Notes under the pieces: generated by a model
The model's input: only the letters and a program-made list of their open reading frames with translations
Told to the model about the DNA's origin: nothing
Database searches by the model: none
Source: Symsagittifera roscoffensis
Lineage: Eukaryota > Xenacoelomorpha > Acoela > Convolutidae
DNA: 64,000 nt
NCBI RefSeq assembly: GCF_963678635.1
Contig: NC_087062.1
Coordinates: forward strand, 72,941,345 to 73,005,344
Direction of reading: 5' to 3'
Made by a program: the position numbers and the translations under genes
Shown: positions 54,544 to 64,000 of the stretch, one piece after another
How positions within the stretch are numbered: position 1 is the first letter of the stretch
How the letters are laid out: every line of letters starts with the position of its first letter

Positions 54544-55660
54544 GTAATACAAATCAAATATTTTAACATTAAATCCGAATAACAACTAACCATTCTTAAT
54601 AAAGGTATTCATTTTTCTTCATAGGCGCAATCATCAATCATCTACAAAATAAAAAAGCGAAATAATAAAACAGTAATTTTTTTCCAGATTCAAATATTTG
54701 TATTAACCAATTTCAATAATTGAAGCAGTTAAGTTCTCCCGTACAAAGCAATAAATTGATGTGTAAATTCTTTTTCCCAATGCAGTAAACATTCTTACAA
54801 TTGAAAACAAATTGATAATTTCATCCCCCAAATCGAGCAGTAAACTTCATAATTTCAGTGTAGTAAATTAATAAAAGTTGCTCATTAATTGCAAAAAGCA
54901 GAACTAATCTTTTCAAAAATGCTTCTTTAGATTTTCAATTTTCACTCGCCCAAAAACTCTTTCCACAATCGCACAGCTCGCCCACGAAAAAGTGTTTAAA
55001 ATAATGAGTTCAAATTTTAACTTCACTGATAACAACTCTAACCAATTTTAACACGTTTCAAACTTTCCTTAACCCGGTTCGAAAGGAATTATATAATAAT
55101 CCAAACTAACCAGCGCAAGCATACTAAGCACCACAAATCACCACCTAACAGCATGAGTAAGAAAAAAAACCCACTGTACCCAAACTGAATTAACACCAGA
55201 TAAAAACTGGATAAATTATTATTTTGAAGACTACTTTTGAGTCTGAACACAAAAGATTAAAACAACAAAAAGTCAAAACAACAAAAACAGCAAACCCAAA
55301 ACAAACTATAGGACTTTTGTGAAAAATACACAACTAAGACAACAAAAGAAAAACCCAGTAACAAAAAAGGGACGAAAGGTTGAACTTAAACAGGACCCTC
55401 CAAAAAAAGAGAGCAAGAAATTATACCCTCACTCTTGGCCTAACCCACCAGAGAGGACGTCCTGAGCATGCTCTATAGCCGGCCTCACCCACAGTGCTAC
55501 ATCCACGCTTTGTGACGCCCACATTTCTTTTTTTTTGACGAGAGTTACTCAAGTGTGAGTAGCTCTTAAAAATAACCGAACTAAAGAATAACGCTTTTGC
55601 GATACAACTAAAACAATATTATGACTGAAAACAAGATTAACAAAAACTTATATATGTAAA
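54544..55660. other. AT-rich 3' flank of El3
   Basis: No gene. Several AATAAA words lie on the plus strand (e.g. 54,655-54,680, 54,750), as expected near a 3' end. A short GC-rich patch sits at 55,430-55,530. A 3' LTR is plausible but no partner copy is present in the window. Confidence 0.35.
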
Positions 55661-55669
55661 AAAATTAAT

Positions 55670-55942
55670 GCAGTATATAGATAACATACAGCCCAAAGAC
55701 GAGCAGCAAGGAACTTCGCAACCCAATCACACCTAACTACGGAATGGCAAGACACACCTACAGTTACTTTACTCAACGGATTTAAAGTACGACTTGGCAT
55801 CGCAGGAAAGGAAACCCAATGCAACCGAACAATGGCCATATCGATGTTCAAGTATACGTACAGATCCAAGTCACCAGGCACCGCATCCCAAGTCAAACTA
55901 CATGACACTCCTGAATTTGGTTGGACCCTTGCTTTTCTCTAA
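55670..55942 (+). other. unrecognised open frame
   Basis: About 85 codons from a TAA to a TAA, without an early ATG. It reads AQRRAARNFATQSHLTTEW, VTLLNGFKVRLGIAGKETQ and SPGTASQVKLHDTPEFGW. The composition is coding-like compared with its AT-rich surroundings. It could be a retroelement gag or protease exon, or a fragment of an unrelated gene. The 152-codon frame at 55,794 in another frame runs into the N gap and is not credited. Confidence 0.3.
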
Positions 55943-56045
55943 AATCAACCAGATCAACACTCATCATAACCGATCAGAATTCATAATACGATCTCGAGAA
56001 ACTATCGTGATAACATCTCTTCTTCCAAACCAAAAAAAATATATA

Positions 56046-56245
56046 NNNNNNNNNNNNNNNNNNNNNNNNNNNNNNNNNNNNNNNNNNNNNNNNNNNNNNN
56101 NNNNNNNNNNNNNNNNNNNNNNNNNNNNNNNNNNNNNNNNNNNNNNNNNNNNNNNNNNNNNNNNNNNNNNNNNNNNNNNNNNNNNNNNNNNNNNNNNNNN
56201 NNNNNNNNNNNNNNNNNNNNNNNNNNNNNNNNNNNNNNNNNNNNN
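56046..56245. other. assembly gap (200 N)
   Basis: Exactly 200 unresolved bases, so the linkage between El3 and Gy2 rests on scaffolding. Open frames drawn through it are meaningless. Confidence 0.99.
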
Positions 56246-57297
56246 AGGATGAATGCTGTACCTTTTGGGTGTTCTGTTTCTGATCCAAAGCAAAGTCGGA
56301 TCCACAAAATCTTCTTCACTGAAATCCTGCAGAAAAACTATCTCTGAATAGTTGTATATTCTAGATAGCTTTTAGTTTTGAAACAAGTTTTTAAACCAGA
56401 AACTTGTTTTCATTTTGAAATATTCAAAGCCAATCAATAGCAAAAATAAACTTGAATGCATAAGCATTTCTTTTTCTGCTTGGAAAACGCGCTACTTCGT
56501 GAAACTGGTCAAATAAAATTAATTCGTAAAGGTATAAATGAAAACTAACCAAACCATTTCAAATAATTGAGGTTTTGAGAAAATAAAATAATATGTTTCC
56601 AATTCCACATATTGCATAGGTGTCCAATCATTAGGTTAGAGCATCTATTTAACAAAAAACTTTACACAGCTGAGTTTCCAGAAGTCAGTGTGCCAGTCGG
56701 TCATATTTGGAAGTTTGACCTTGAGAAAGTGTTTAGTCTTGATTTTGGGGTAAAATGCAATTTTTCAAAAATTCGAATTGAGCATGTCATGCTCAAAATC
56801 CTTGCGACAACTGAAAATACCAGAAAAATAAGATCAGAAGATTCGAACTACAGTCGCGGGAAAATAATCAAAAATAGCAGCGGGAAATTGCTATTCGCAA
56901 TTTCCAACACAAAATGCGTACAAGAGTAAAGCTGTCGTATCCTTGGCAGAAATCGGAAAGTGATTGCGAGTAGAGGAGAAGTAATTTAGAATGGACCAGA
57001 GTGAATCGTCGGTGGAAAGGTGGACAGCTGAAGCTGGCCAATGGTCCCGACCAAAAACTTGTTTCTTGAGTTAAAACTTACTTATTTCAAACTTCTCGAG
57101 TTAAACTCAATTACCCAATCAATTTTAGAGTTGCTTTATAGTCTAGTTACTCGATTCTAGAGATCGTGTCGGTATGTGAATACCAAATATAATTTTCTTG
57201 AGTGTGTTTCATAAGGTTATGTTGAGTTAGGGAGAATTTTTACGTTGATCCATCTGAAATGGATCAAAGGACCGCTGTCTAATAAAAAAAAACTATA
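56246..57297. other. flank upstream of Gy2
   Basis: The plus frame 56,612-56,929 (105 codons, TTG opening) reads VPVGHIWKFDLEKVFSLDFG and later RIEHVMLKILATTEN, then turns Lys/Ser-rich. It looks more coding-like than the AT-rich array, but I do not recognise it and the start is uncertain. Nothing else is supported. Confidence 0.3.
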
Positions 57298-57830
57298 CAC
57301 AAGGTTCCGACCTTGTTTTTAACGGCGTTCGCCTATTTTGGGTTTTTTAAGACCTGAGTATAGGGGCGTTCTTATTTTCTAGAGTGGAGGGGGGGGGGGT
57401 ATTTTGGTAGTGGCCTTTAAGCTGTAATGCGGGTTTTAGTCTCATGTCGCAAGTGAACCGAATGGGCTCCGACCGCTTGAGGCAGAAAAACACAAAAGAT
57501 AGTGTCCCTGACTCTTGAGCCAATGTTTATATGGCCTATTGTTCTTTAACCTCATATGTGATTTTAGTAGGCGACTGTTACATAGTGTTTTTCTGGCGCT
57601 CCTGGGTGTTTTTACGACATCAAGACTACGTGATCAAACCCACTTGACACAGCTCCGGGTGACATGCCCATTCTAGAGAACCGGTGGTACGTTTCAACGG
57701 GAACGTATTCACCTTCTCGTTGTTACGCGTTAGCTATTCAAGAAACCTTAGAGAAATTCCATTGCGCTTTTCGAAACGAGGCCTAGCTAACCGAGTAAGT
57801 TGGCCACTAGGGGGACAAGAAACGAGTGAA
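57298..57830 (+). repeat. LTR-like block of Gy2
   Basis: Starts near a hairpin 'acaaggttccgaccttgt' (57,299-57,316) and includes an 11-G run (57,389-57,399). 57,570-57,670 is collinear with the Gy1 block (minus strand 12,610-12,480). It is in sense orientation upstream of gag. Boundaries are not defined by a TG...CA pair. Confidence 0.45.
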
Positions 57831-59212
57831 AGATGAAAAGCGAAGGGAAAAACCAAAAAAGATTAGAAATAAGAACAAAAAAACGATATAAAATACAAAA
57901 ACGACAGTGGCTTTGACTTCCGTATTAAGTGGATCGAACCTTAATATTTAATTTAAATAGCACTGTTTTTCAATAAGACCGATCGTTTCGATCAAATCAG
58001 CAACGTTGAACCGGTGCGCAAGTGTGGGCGTTGTAAGGTTTCCGGACAGCTTGTGACATCAGCGGACCACTGGGAGACTTGACTGGAACGGAAGACCAGC
58101 GAAGTGGGAAAGTGGACAACTGGGAGCCTTGATCACTGGGAGACTTGACTGGAACAGGTGACCAGCCCAAGGGGAATGTGTGACCAACCAGCAGGTGACC
58201 AGACATCAGTGTGAACAAAGCAGAACAGAGCAAATGGAGTAAGGTACACAGAGGTGTTCTGTTTGGTCAACCGGGTATCGTTAAAATCCATTTTACATTA
58301 TAAGAAATAAGTGTAAAATTGAATAAACGGATGCCCACTGTTTTTAGGAAAACTTTTTACTTGAGCAGAGCTTTGAAACAGGTTCTACGGACTTTTTCTC
58401 GAGAGGTTTAGCACCCATTGAACTTAAGGGTTATTCTCGGCTTAAACGGGGGGCTAGATAGGGGGGTTAGAAGGGGGGCTGGTTAAGATAGAGGTTGGCG
58501 GTTCAAAATTATAAAAATGGGGGACACTTTAAAGTAACTATACAATCGATATCGTCGATTTAGTTACATTAGTAGTCCAAGAGTCTAGAACGATCCATCT
58601 AAAGACTCAGAACAAGAGTTGCAACGCGAGGAGATCAAAATTAAGGTAGTTAACCTGGTCGGATCGGGTGAGGGGAATCGGAAATAGACAGTTTTTGCAA
58701 CCAAAAAGGAAGAAACCCCATATGACCGCTCGCAGGGGGAGTAAAAAAGCGTGACAGTCAGGTTTCAGACATTTTTTATGAAAGACGGCATAGGTCGGCT
58801 ATGAATTTCAGGTATACTTATCTTTCTGTGTTTTGTAATTTTAATTTTTATTGGAGTTTCCAAAGAAATATTCATATTTGGGCCAGGTTTCAGATAATTT
58901 CAACGAACCGGCTAAAGGTATAGACCAACAAACAAGTCGTGTTTCGACTTGCATTGGATTGAAACAGGGAAGGCAATTTATAGGGGACTTAGTAATGAAA
59001 ATTTTGGTAAACAGAATCTGGTTTTATGGGGATTTTTTTTATATACTAGAGCTCCAGAGGTGGTACTGGGATAGTGGAGCAGGTATCCCAATCCTCGTCA
59101 TAAGATACAGGGAAATTCTTCAATCAAACGAAGAAACACTTGAGCTGTAAGGTGGGAAAAGGTACAAGAGTCTTGTCGGCAGTAGGATTAGTGATTAAGT
59201 GTCCTAACTCTC
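57831..59212. other. Gy2 leader
   Basis: No gene recognised. Two copies of 'ctgggagacttgactggaac' lie 66 bp apart (58,070 and 58,136). Three runs of six G occur at 58,448-58,478. A plus frame 58,851-59,150 (99 codons) has no recognisable motif. Confidence 0.35.
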
Positions 59213-59907
59213 AGTCCCAACACTTTAGCGAAGGGTCCTAGGAGAGTTCAGAAGAGTCATTGGACAGCAACGAAGTGTACCAAAACTTGAGCAAATGGTC
59301 CTAGAAGGGTTCAGAAAAATCCTGTGACAGCAACAAAGTATACCAACAATTGAGCGAAGGGTCCTAGGAGGGTTCAGAAAAGTCCTGGGACAGCAACGAA
59401 GTGCACCAAAACTTGAGCGAAGTGTCCTAGGAGGGTTCAGAAAAGTCTGGGGGCAGCAACGAAGTGTACCAACACTTGAACGAGTGGTCCTAGGAGGGTT
59501 CAGAAAAGTCCTGGGACAGCAAGGAAGTGTACTAAAACTTGAGCGAAGAGTCCTAAGAGGGTTCAGAAAAGTCTGGGGGCAGCAACGAAGTGTACCAACG
59601 TTTGAGCGAATGGTCCTATGAGATTATGAGGGTTCACAAAAGTCCTGGGACAGCGACGTAGTGTAGCAACACTTGAGCGAAGGGTCCTAGGAGAGTTCAG
59701 AAAAGTCCTGGGACAGTAACGAATCATCCCAACACTTGAGCAAAGGGTCCTGGGAGGGTATTTAAGTGTACTAGGGCGCTACCAAAGTACACCAAGACCC
59801 CATCGATTTATCCCAACACTGAGCGAAGGGTCCTTGGAGAGTACCAAGAAATCCTGGGAAAGTAATACAGCATCCCAACACTAGAACGAAGGGTCCTAAG
59901 GCCTGAA
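59213..59907 (+). repeat. 63-bp minisatellite in Gy2 leader
   Basis: About ten units with a period of 63 bp. The word 'gagcgaagggtcctaggagg' or a variant recurs at about 59,227, 59,290, 59,353, 59,416, 59,479, 59,542, 59,605, 59,676, 59,739, 59,822 and 59,885. Two units are irregular (an 8-bp insertion; an extra 20 bp). Since 63 is divisible by three, one frame stays open for about 98 codons (59,335-59,630), but stops occur in the first, second and later units. Confidence 0.92.
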
Positions 59908-61145
59908 ACTGACTTAAGCTTATTAGACTGGTTTTAATTTTTAATTCATTAGTGAACTTAATAAGAATTTCAATCAAATTTTACAGTAGGGAATTGTAAA
60001 TACTAAAATTGTAGAAACAGAAAATGTTATGTATTAAAATCATGAAGAGAAATAGAGTATCGATAATTGAAAGAAGGGGAACAGGATTTAAGCAAAACCA
60101 GACAGCCACAAAAGAAACCGACTCCAATAAATCCGAGAGTAATGAGGAAAATCATTTCAGTGAATATGGTCATCACAAGAAGCAACAAGGAACAGAAGGC
60201 GAAAGAAAAAACAATGGAAGAACAAAGCATACCAGCAAAACAGACTGAACTAGAAACACCAGATCAAAGTATAGACGGAATTTAACGGAAGGAAACGGAG
60301 TCAAAACCGATGCCAAATATAGAAGAACAGGAAAAAGAACACTATAAACTTCTCGCATAGACGCAATGGAGACGAGATGACTAACACACCGGCGACGATA
60401 AAAGACGACTCACAAACGAAGAGAACGTCGTTTACCGAGAGGATTGCTGCGATGGTCGGAATGATGCCAAGAGAGAAGGAGGAGATAACGACAGTGACCT
60501 AGAAAGATGGAAAGAAAACAGCTTCAGTAGAGCTGGAAGACCTAATGACAAAGTTAAGTGAAATAGACAAAAAGTTAAAGTGCAGTGGGGAGGACTGTCA
60601 AAAGCTAAAAAAGAAAAATAAAAAGACAACAGAAACGAGAACCTGTATAACTACTACGTGTTAGCAAAGGCCACGGAAGAAAAGCTACAGCAGATGTCGG
60701 ACAAGGTAGAGGCTACCGACAAAGAGCGAGAGAAACATATCAAGAAAGATATGAAAGAAATGAAGAAACGGCAAGACAACGTGAATGAGAAGTTGTGAAA
60801 TCTAGAGACCAGATTGGATACTATGAGCAAGGATCAAGCTGAAAGTTCTTGTGCCATATAGTCCAAACTGGATGCACTCTTGAGAAACTCTATAGCACAA
60901 GATAAATTAGTGGCAGACAAACTACAGGGAACTAGAGTCGACTTTGTAGGACCGCAATGCAAGAAAATGGAAACCACACCGCTACCCCGGATTGCAACGG
61001 GCATAGGGGCAGTAGGGTCCAAGACTACTATGAAGGGCGGAACCAAAGACTCGACCAATGCACCGGGGGACTGTGGTACACACACAAGTGTAACACCTGG
61101 AGCCATGACGAGGGCGAGTACCTGGGAAATGATGAACTGAACACT
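59908..61145 (+). pseudogene. Gy2 gag N-terminal region
   Basis: Frames around 60,067-60,285 (SVNMVITRSNKEQKAKEK) open the gag. A long charged helical region follows (60,660-60,860: EEKLQQMSDKVEATDKER, KKDMKEMKKRQDNVNEK), interrupted by several stops. The next frame (60,880-61,140) reads DALLRNSIAQDKLVADK. It corresponds to the coiled-coil part of Gy1 gag. The start is probably an ATG near 60,150. Confidence 0.5.
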
Positions 61146-62213
61146 TGAAGCATTTGCTACAAGGAATACAGAGTCGAGTGACAGATAAGTGTTAAATCCA
61201 GGAAGACCTCCAAGAAACCAAAGGAATTTAAAGACGACTCGGATGGTTGCATTGACACTTAGGGAGAAGTCAGGAGAATAGATCTAGAACAGGACAACCT
61301 GAATGACGAAGGGCAGACCTGCGAGACATTAATAAGCAATTTAGAAGGCACCGCACTAAAATGAGTGGTGGCAATAAAGAGGATTAGCGTGAAACAGCGG
61401 ACAAAGACTTCGAGATACTGTTGAATCGATTCGAATCAAAAATGAAAGTTCATCAAGCGATGATGAGATTTGAAAGAAGAAGACAAAGGGATGATGAGTC
61501 AATCGATCGATTCCTGAATGATCTCGAGAGCTTTAGGAGAAGAAGCGACCCGGCAAGAGTCAACGAACAGAAGAAACTTCAGCTTCGCTTCAATGTTTAT
61601 TGACGGGGTGAGAAGTAACGACTTGAGAACGATGCTGGCAACGTATTATACACTATCAAAGGACAATGCACCAACCCCAGAAGAGATGAGAAAAAAATCA
61701 TGAGAGTGTATGTTGTTGAAACTAAAAAACAACTAGTTCTCAGAAGGCAGGAATATGCAAGGGGGAGCCAGCTACAAAGGTCGTCATGGTTCAAGCCTAG
61801 AGAAGACATGGACAAACATAGGTCATGCGCAAATTGTGGATCAGCGAATCATCATGTGGCGGATTGCACGAGATATAAGCAAGGTATGAAAAGCTCGGGA
61901 TACACACCAGAGGAAGAGGATGTGAATCAAATGGAGGAACATCAAATTTACAGTGGCTTGATCATCAAGATAGGCGCGAGGTGTTTTTTCTGTAACCAAG
62001 AAGGCCATGGACTGTCCTTTGTTTTGGGAGGCGGTGAAGAATCAGAATCACCCGAGACACAAACTGGCACTGATTCCATTGCAAAATACTAGGAATAGAC
62101 GAGGGGAAAATGATTTTAACAAAGAAGAAGCAGCGGGTGGTGAATTATCAACAAAGACAGTGAAGGCCGTGACACAACACAAATATGTCACGGGAACTCC
62201 GTCACGGTGAAGG
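61146..62213 (+). pseudogene. Gy2 gag, middle and zinc knuckles
   Basis: Reads KKPKEFKDDSDGCIDT, then a TAG where Gy1 has Trp, then ISNLEGTALK, then a TGA, then KVHQAMMRFERRRQRDDES (61,421-61,603). After shifts come DLRTMLATYYTLSK and frame 61,700-62,092. The first CCHC knuckle is perfect (CANCGSANHHVADC, 61,826-61,867). The second begins CFFCNQEGH at 61,982 but about 7 nt are missing before its last Cys, so it shifts frame. It ends in a linker that is cut at about 62,210. Confidence 0.75.
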
Positions 62214-62731
62214 ATGCCTATCCCTTACCTAGAATCAATGAGAGCCTCTCGAAATTAGGAGATGCAAAACTTTTTACAACTCTCGATTTAGGGTCGGCTT
62301 TTTGGCAGGTCCCACTGAGGAAACAAGACAAGGACAAGACAAGATTTGCTTGCGAGCTGAGGCTGTTTCAATAGAAGAGGATGCCCTTTGGCCTTTGCAA
62401 TACCACAGCCGCGTTCCAACGATAGATGGCACATGCACAGACAAGTTTAATGAAGAAATATGGTAATTTGGTAATGTGTTACGTGGATGACGTGGTGATA
62501 GCAACACCTACTCTAGAGGATCACATCGAACGACTAGACGAGGTGTTCATTTGCATGAAAAGAGCAGGACTAAAATGGAAACCATCGAAGAGTGAGATTC
62601 TGAAGGATTGGATCAAATACCTGGGGAGGATGGTGAACAGACATCGCATTAGACCAGACCAGACGCAGTACAGACCCTGACTTGGAAATCACCAAAACGG
62701 AGCATCAATTAATGAGCTTCCTGGGTTTTAC
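62214..62731 (+). pseudogene. Gy2 reverse transcriptase
   Basis: Begins abruptly at VKDAYPLPRINESLSKL, so the protease and the N-terminal part of RT are missing. It continues FTTLDLGSAFWQVPLRKQD, MPFGLCNTTAAFQR with two stops, and MCYVDDVVIATP (catalytic Asp pair intact), then LKWKPSKSEILKDW. The connection segment is shortened near 62,680-62,735. Inactive. Confidence 0.9.
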
Positions 62732-63300
62732 ATGGAGTTCATCAAGGGCTATGCGGACAAAGTTTATCCTATGCAACAACTCATGAGGTACAAGGGAAAG
62801 AAATTCACGTGGAATAACGCGGCAGAGGAATCATTTCAAAGAATAAAGAGAGAGCTGTGCAAAGCACCTGTGCTAGGGATGCCCACAGAAAAAGGAATGT
62901 ACGTGCTGGACACGGATGCATCGTTGGTAGCGATCTCTGGAATACTCCACCAAGAACAGGAGTGGAACGGCAAGACAGTCTTGAGAATGATAGCTTACGG
63001 GAGCAAAGTCTTGAGTGATACAGAGATGAAGCACGGGGCATGGCATCCAAAGCGGAAAAGTTTGCGGTAGTCAACTTTGTAGAAAAATACAGGGCATACC
63101 AAGTTAGGATTCGATAACAGAGCACTCAGTTGGTTGAAAATGTACTCAATGGACCAGAGCTACATTGGGAGATGGATAGCGCACCTGGTTGGTTATAACA
63201 TGAATATTGAGCACAGAACAAAGGAGAAACATCAAAATTCCGACAGCTTGAGCAAAAATACGGAACTCTAACAGAGACAGGAGCAAAGGGAGGCCGACAG
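62732..63300 (+). pseudogene. Gy2 RNase H domain
   Basis: Frame 62,732-63,070 carries EFIKGYADKVYPMQQ, VLGMPTEKGMYVLDTDAS (catalytic Asp present) and VAISGILHQEQEWNG. A shift after KHGAWHPK moves the Glu motif (AEKFAVVNFVEKYRAY) to another frame. A further shift precedes FDNRALSWLKMYS. The domain continues to EKHQNSDSLSKNTEL. The triad residues are all encoded but in different frames. Confidence 0.85.
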
Positions 63301-64000
63301 GCCGGATATCAAAGATGTTTTCTCATTTATGGACAAGGACACGTAGGACAGTCTTCCACCCACGAGGTGGCTTAACAAACTGATCCTTCTTCAGAGACGT
63401 ACAACCTAGAGCAACAGGATGCGTACGGAGGAGAAGAGCTTGAGAAAATAGCGGTGTCAAGGAAACCATTCAGGGAGCTATCGTGCAATTCAATTGTCAG
63501 GACGAACCTGGAACTGGACGATGACAGGTGATCTTGAGAAGGATAGTTTGCGTTAAGCTAAAATACAAAATCCACAATCTCAGAGAAATGAATGGTCAAA
63601 TGATGGCATTGAAGGAACACGTCAAATCGAGATACAGACTGTCGGATCTGATACGAGCCCAGAAGAATTACAAGATGACGAGTAACCTCTCTAAATGGAT
63701 CCGGACGGGAGTAAAGAAGAAAGGAGACCTGAAAGAGTATATTTAAAACATCTTTAGCTAGTTCTACAAAGAGAGAAGGGACTTACTCTATCACACAGCT
63801 GATGGTGTAGTAGCCTGTAGGAGGAAAGATGAAGAGAAGATGTTACACAGGCATGATATCATAAAACTGCCATAGCTAAACCAGACGGAAGTGTTGTTCA
63901 GACCGCCCGATCAGATGGGACATCAGGGGATAGACAAGGTACAACAAATAGTATTACACATGTTTTGTTGGCCAGGGTTGAGAAAGGTTTGCGAATTGTG
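63301..64000 (+). pseudogene. Gy2 integrase N-terminal part (runs off window)
   Basis: The linker after RNase H is only about 0.35 kb, against 1.1 kb in Gy1. From 63,630 the frame reads SRYRLSDLIRAQKNYKM, then after a stop YKERRDLLYHTADGVVACR, then RPPDQMGHQGIDKV and MFCWPGLRKVCEL. This is the start of the HHCC zinc domain with its first His apparently replaced. The window ends before the CxxC and the catalytic core. Confidence 0.75.

Larger units (their letters stand above)
57298..64000 (+). mobile_element. Gy2: degenerate Ty3/gypsy-type retroelement, truncated by window end
   Basis: Plus-strand relative of Gy1: LTR-like block, leader of about 2.6 kb with minisatellite, gag with coiled coil and CCHC knuckles, RT (protease missing), RNase H, and the N-terminal part of integrase, which runs off the window. 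Stops and shifts are frequent. It is clearly diverged from Gy1, so the two are not a recent pair. Confidence 0.85.

Noticed and set aside
55794-56319. Long frames spanning 55.8-56.3 kb on both strands
   Set aside because: Most of their length is the 200-base N gap.
59771-59977. Minus-strand 68-codon frame in the minisatellite
   Set aside because: It is produced by the open phase of the 63-bp repeat and has no independent coding evidence.

Overview
The window is eukaryotic, from an invertebrate-like metazoan genome. I see no host gene that I can recognise. Almost everything is retroelement debris: Ty3/gypsy-type gag, protease, reverse transcriptase (RT), RNase H and integrase fragments, an envelope-like gene, long AT-rich non-coding stretches, and segmental duplications. 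No rRNA, tRNA, CRISPR array or bacterial-type operon is visible. The species cannot be read from the sequence.

Layout. (1) 1-12.6 kb, minus strand: a nearly complete but broken Ty3/gypsy element, called Gy1 here. Its order is LTR-like block, long leader, gag, zinc knuckles, protease, RT, RNase H, acidic linker, integrase, pol tail, and then an unusual macro-domain-like ORF. (2) 13.2-45.6 kb: an AT-rich nest of duplications carrying minus-strand gag-protease-RT fragments of a second element family (El2). A 4.24-kb segment is tandemly duplicated and nearly identical (13,164-17,414 and 17,415-21,652). An older, more diverged duplication of about 11-12 kb (X1 about 19,981-31,018; X2 31,019 to about 43,380) overlaps it. 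A third partial copy of the X tail lies at 44,110-45,592. (3) 45.6-54.5 kb, plus strand: an integrase-plus-envelope region (El3). It has a duplicated integrase, an envelope-like gene with signal peptide and membrane anchor, an intact 302-codon Pro/Ser-rich ORF and a further 3' ORF. (4) 54.5-57.3 kb: AT-rich flank with a 200-base run of N. (5) 57.3-64.0 kb, plus strand: a second Gy-type element (Gy2) related to Gy1 but inverted relative to it. It has a 63-bp minisatellite in its leader, carries internal deletions, and runs off the window end inside integrase.

How it fits together. Gy1 and Gy2 form an inverted pair bracketing the array. They share an LTR-like block and similar leader lengths (about 2.6-2.8 kb). 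El2 (gag-protease-RT, minus) and El3 (integrase-env, plus) may be halves of one element family that were rearranged; this is inference. None of the pol genes is intact. Catalytic residues are lost in several places: the protease Asp is Val, the RNase H Asp codon is frameshifted, and the RT YLDD is YLDY in X2. The region therefore looks like inactive heterochromatic repeat. The points that deserve follow-up are the macro-domain ORF of Gy1, the envelope and accessory ORFs of El3, the 18-residue repeat ORF at 43.2 kb, and an ungapped candidate exon at 42.8/45.24 kb.
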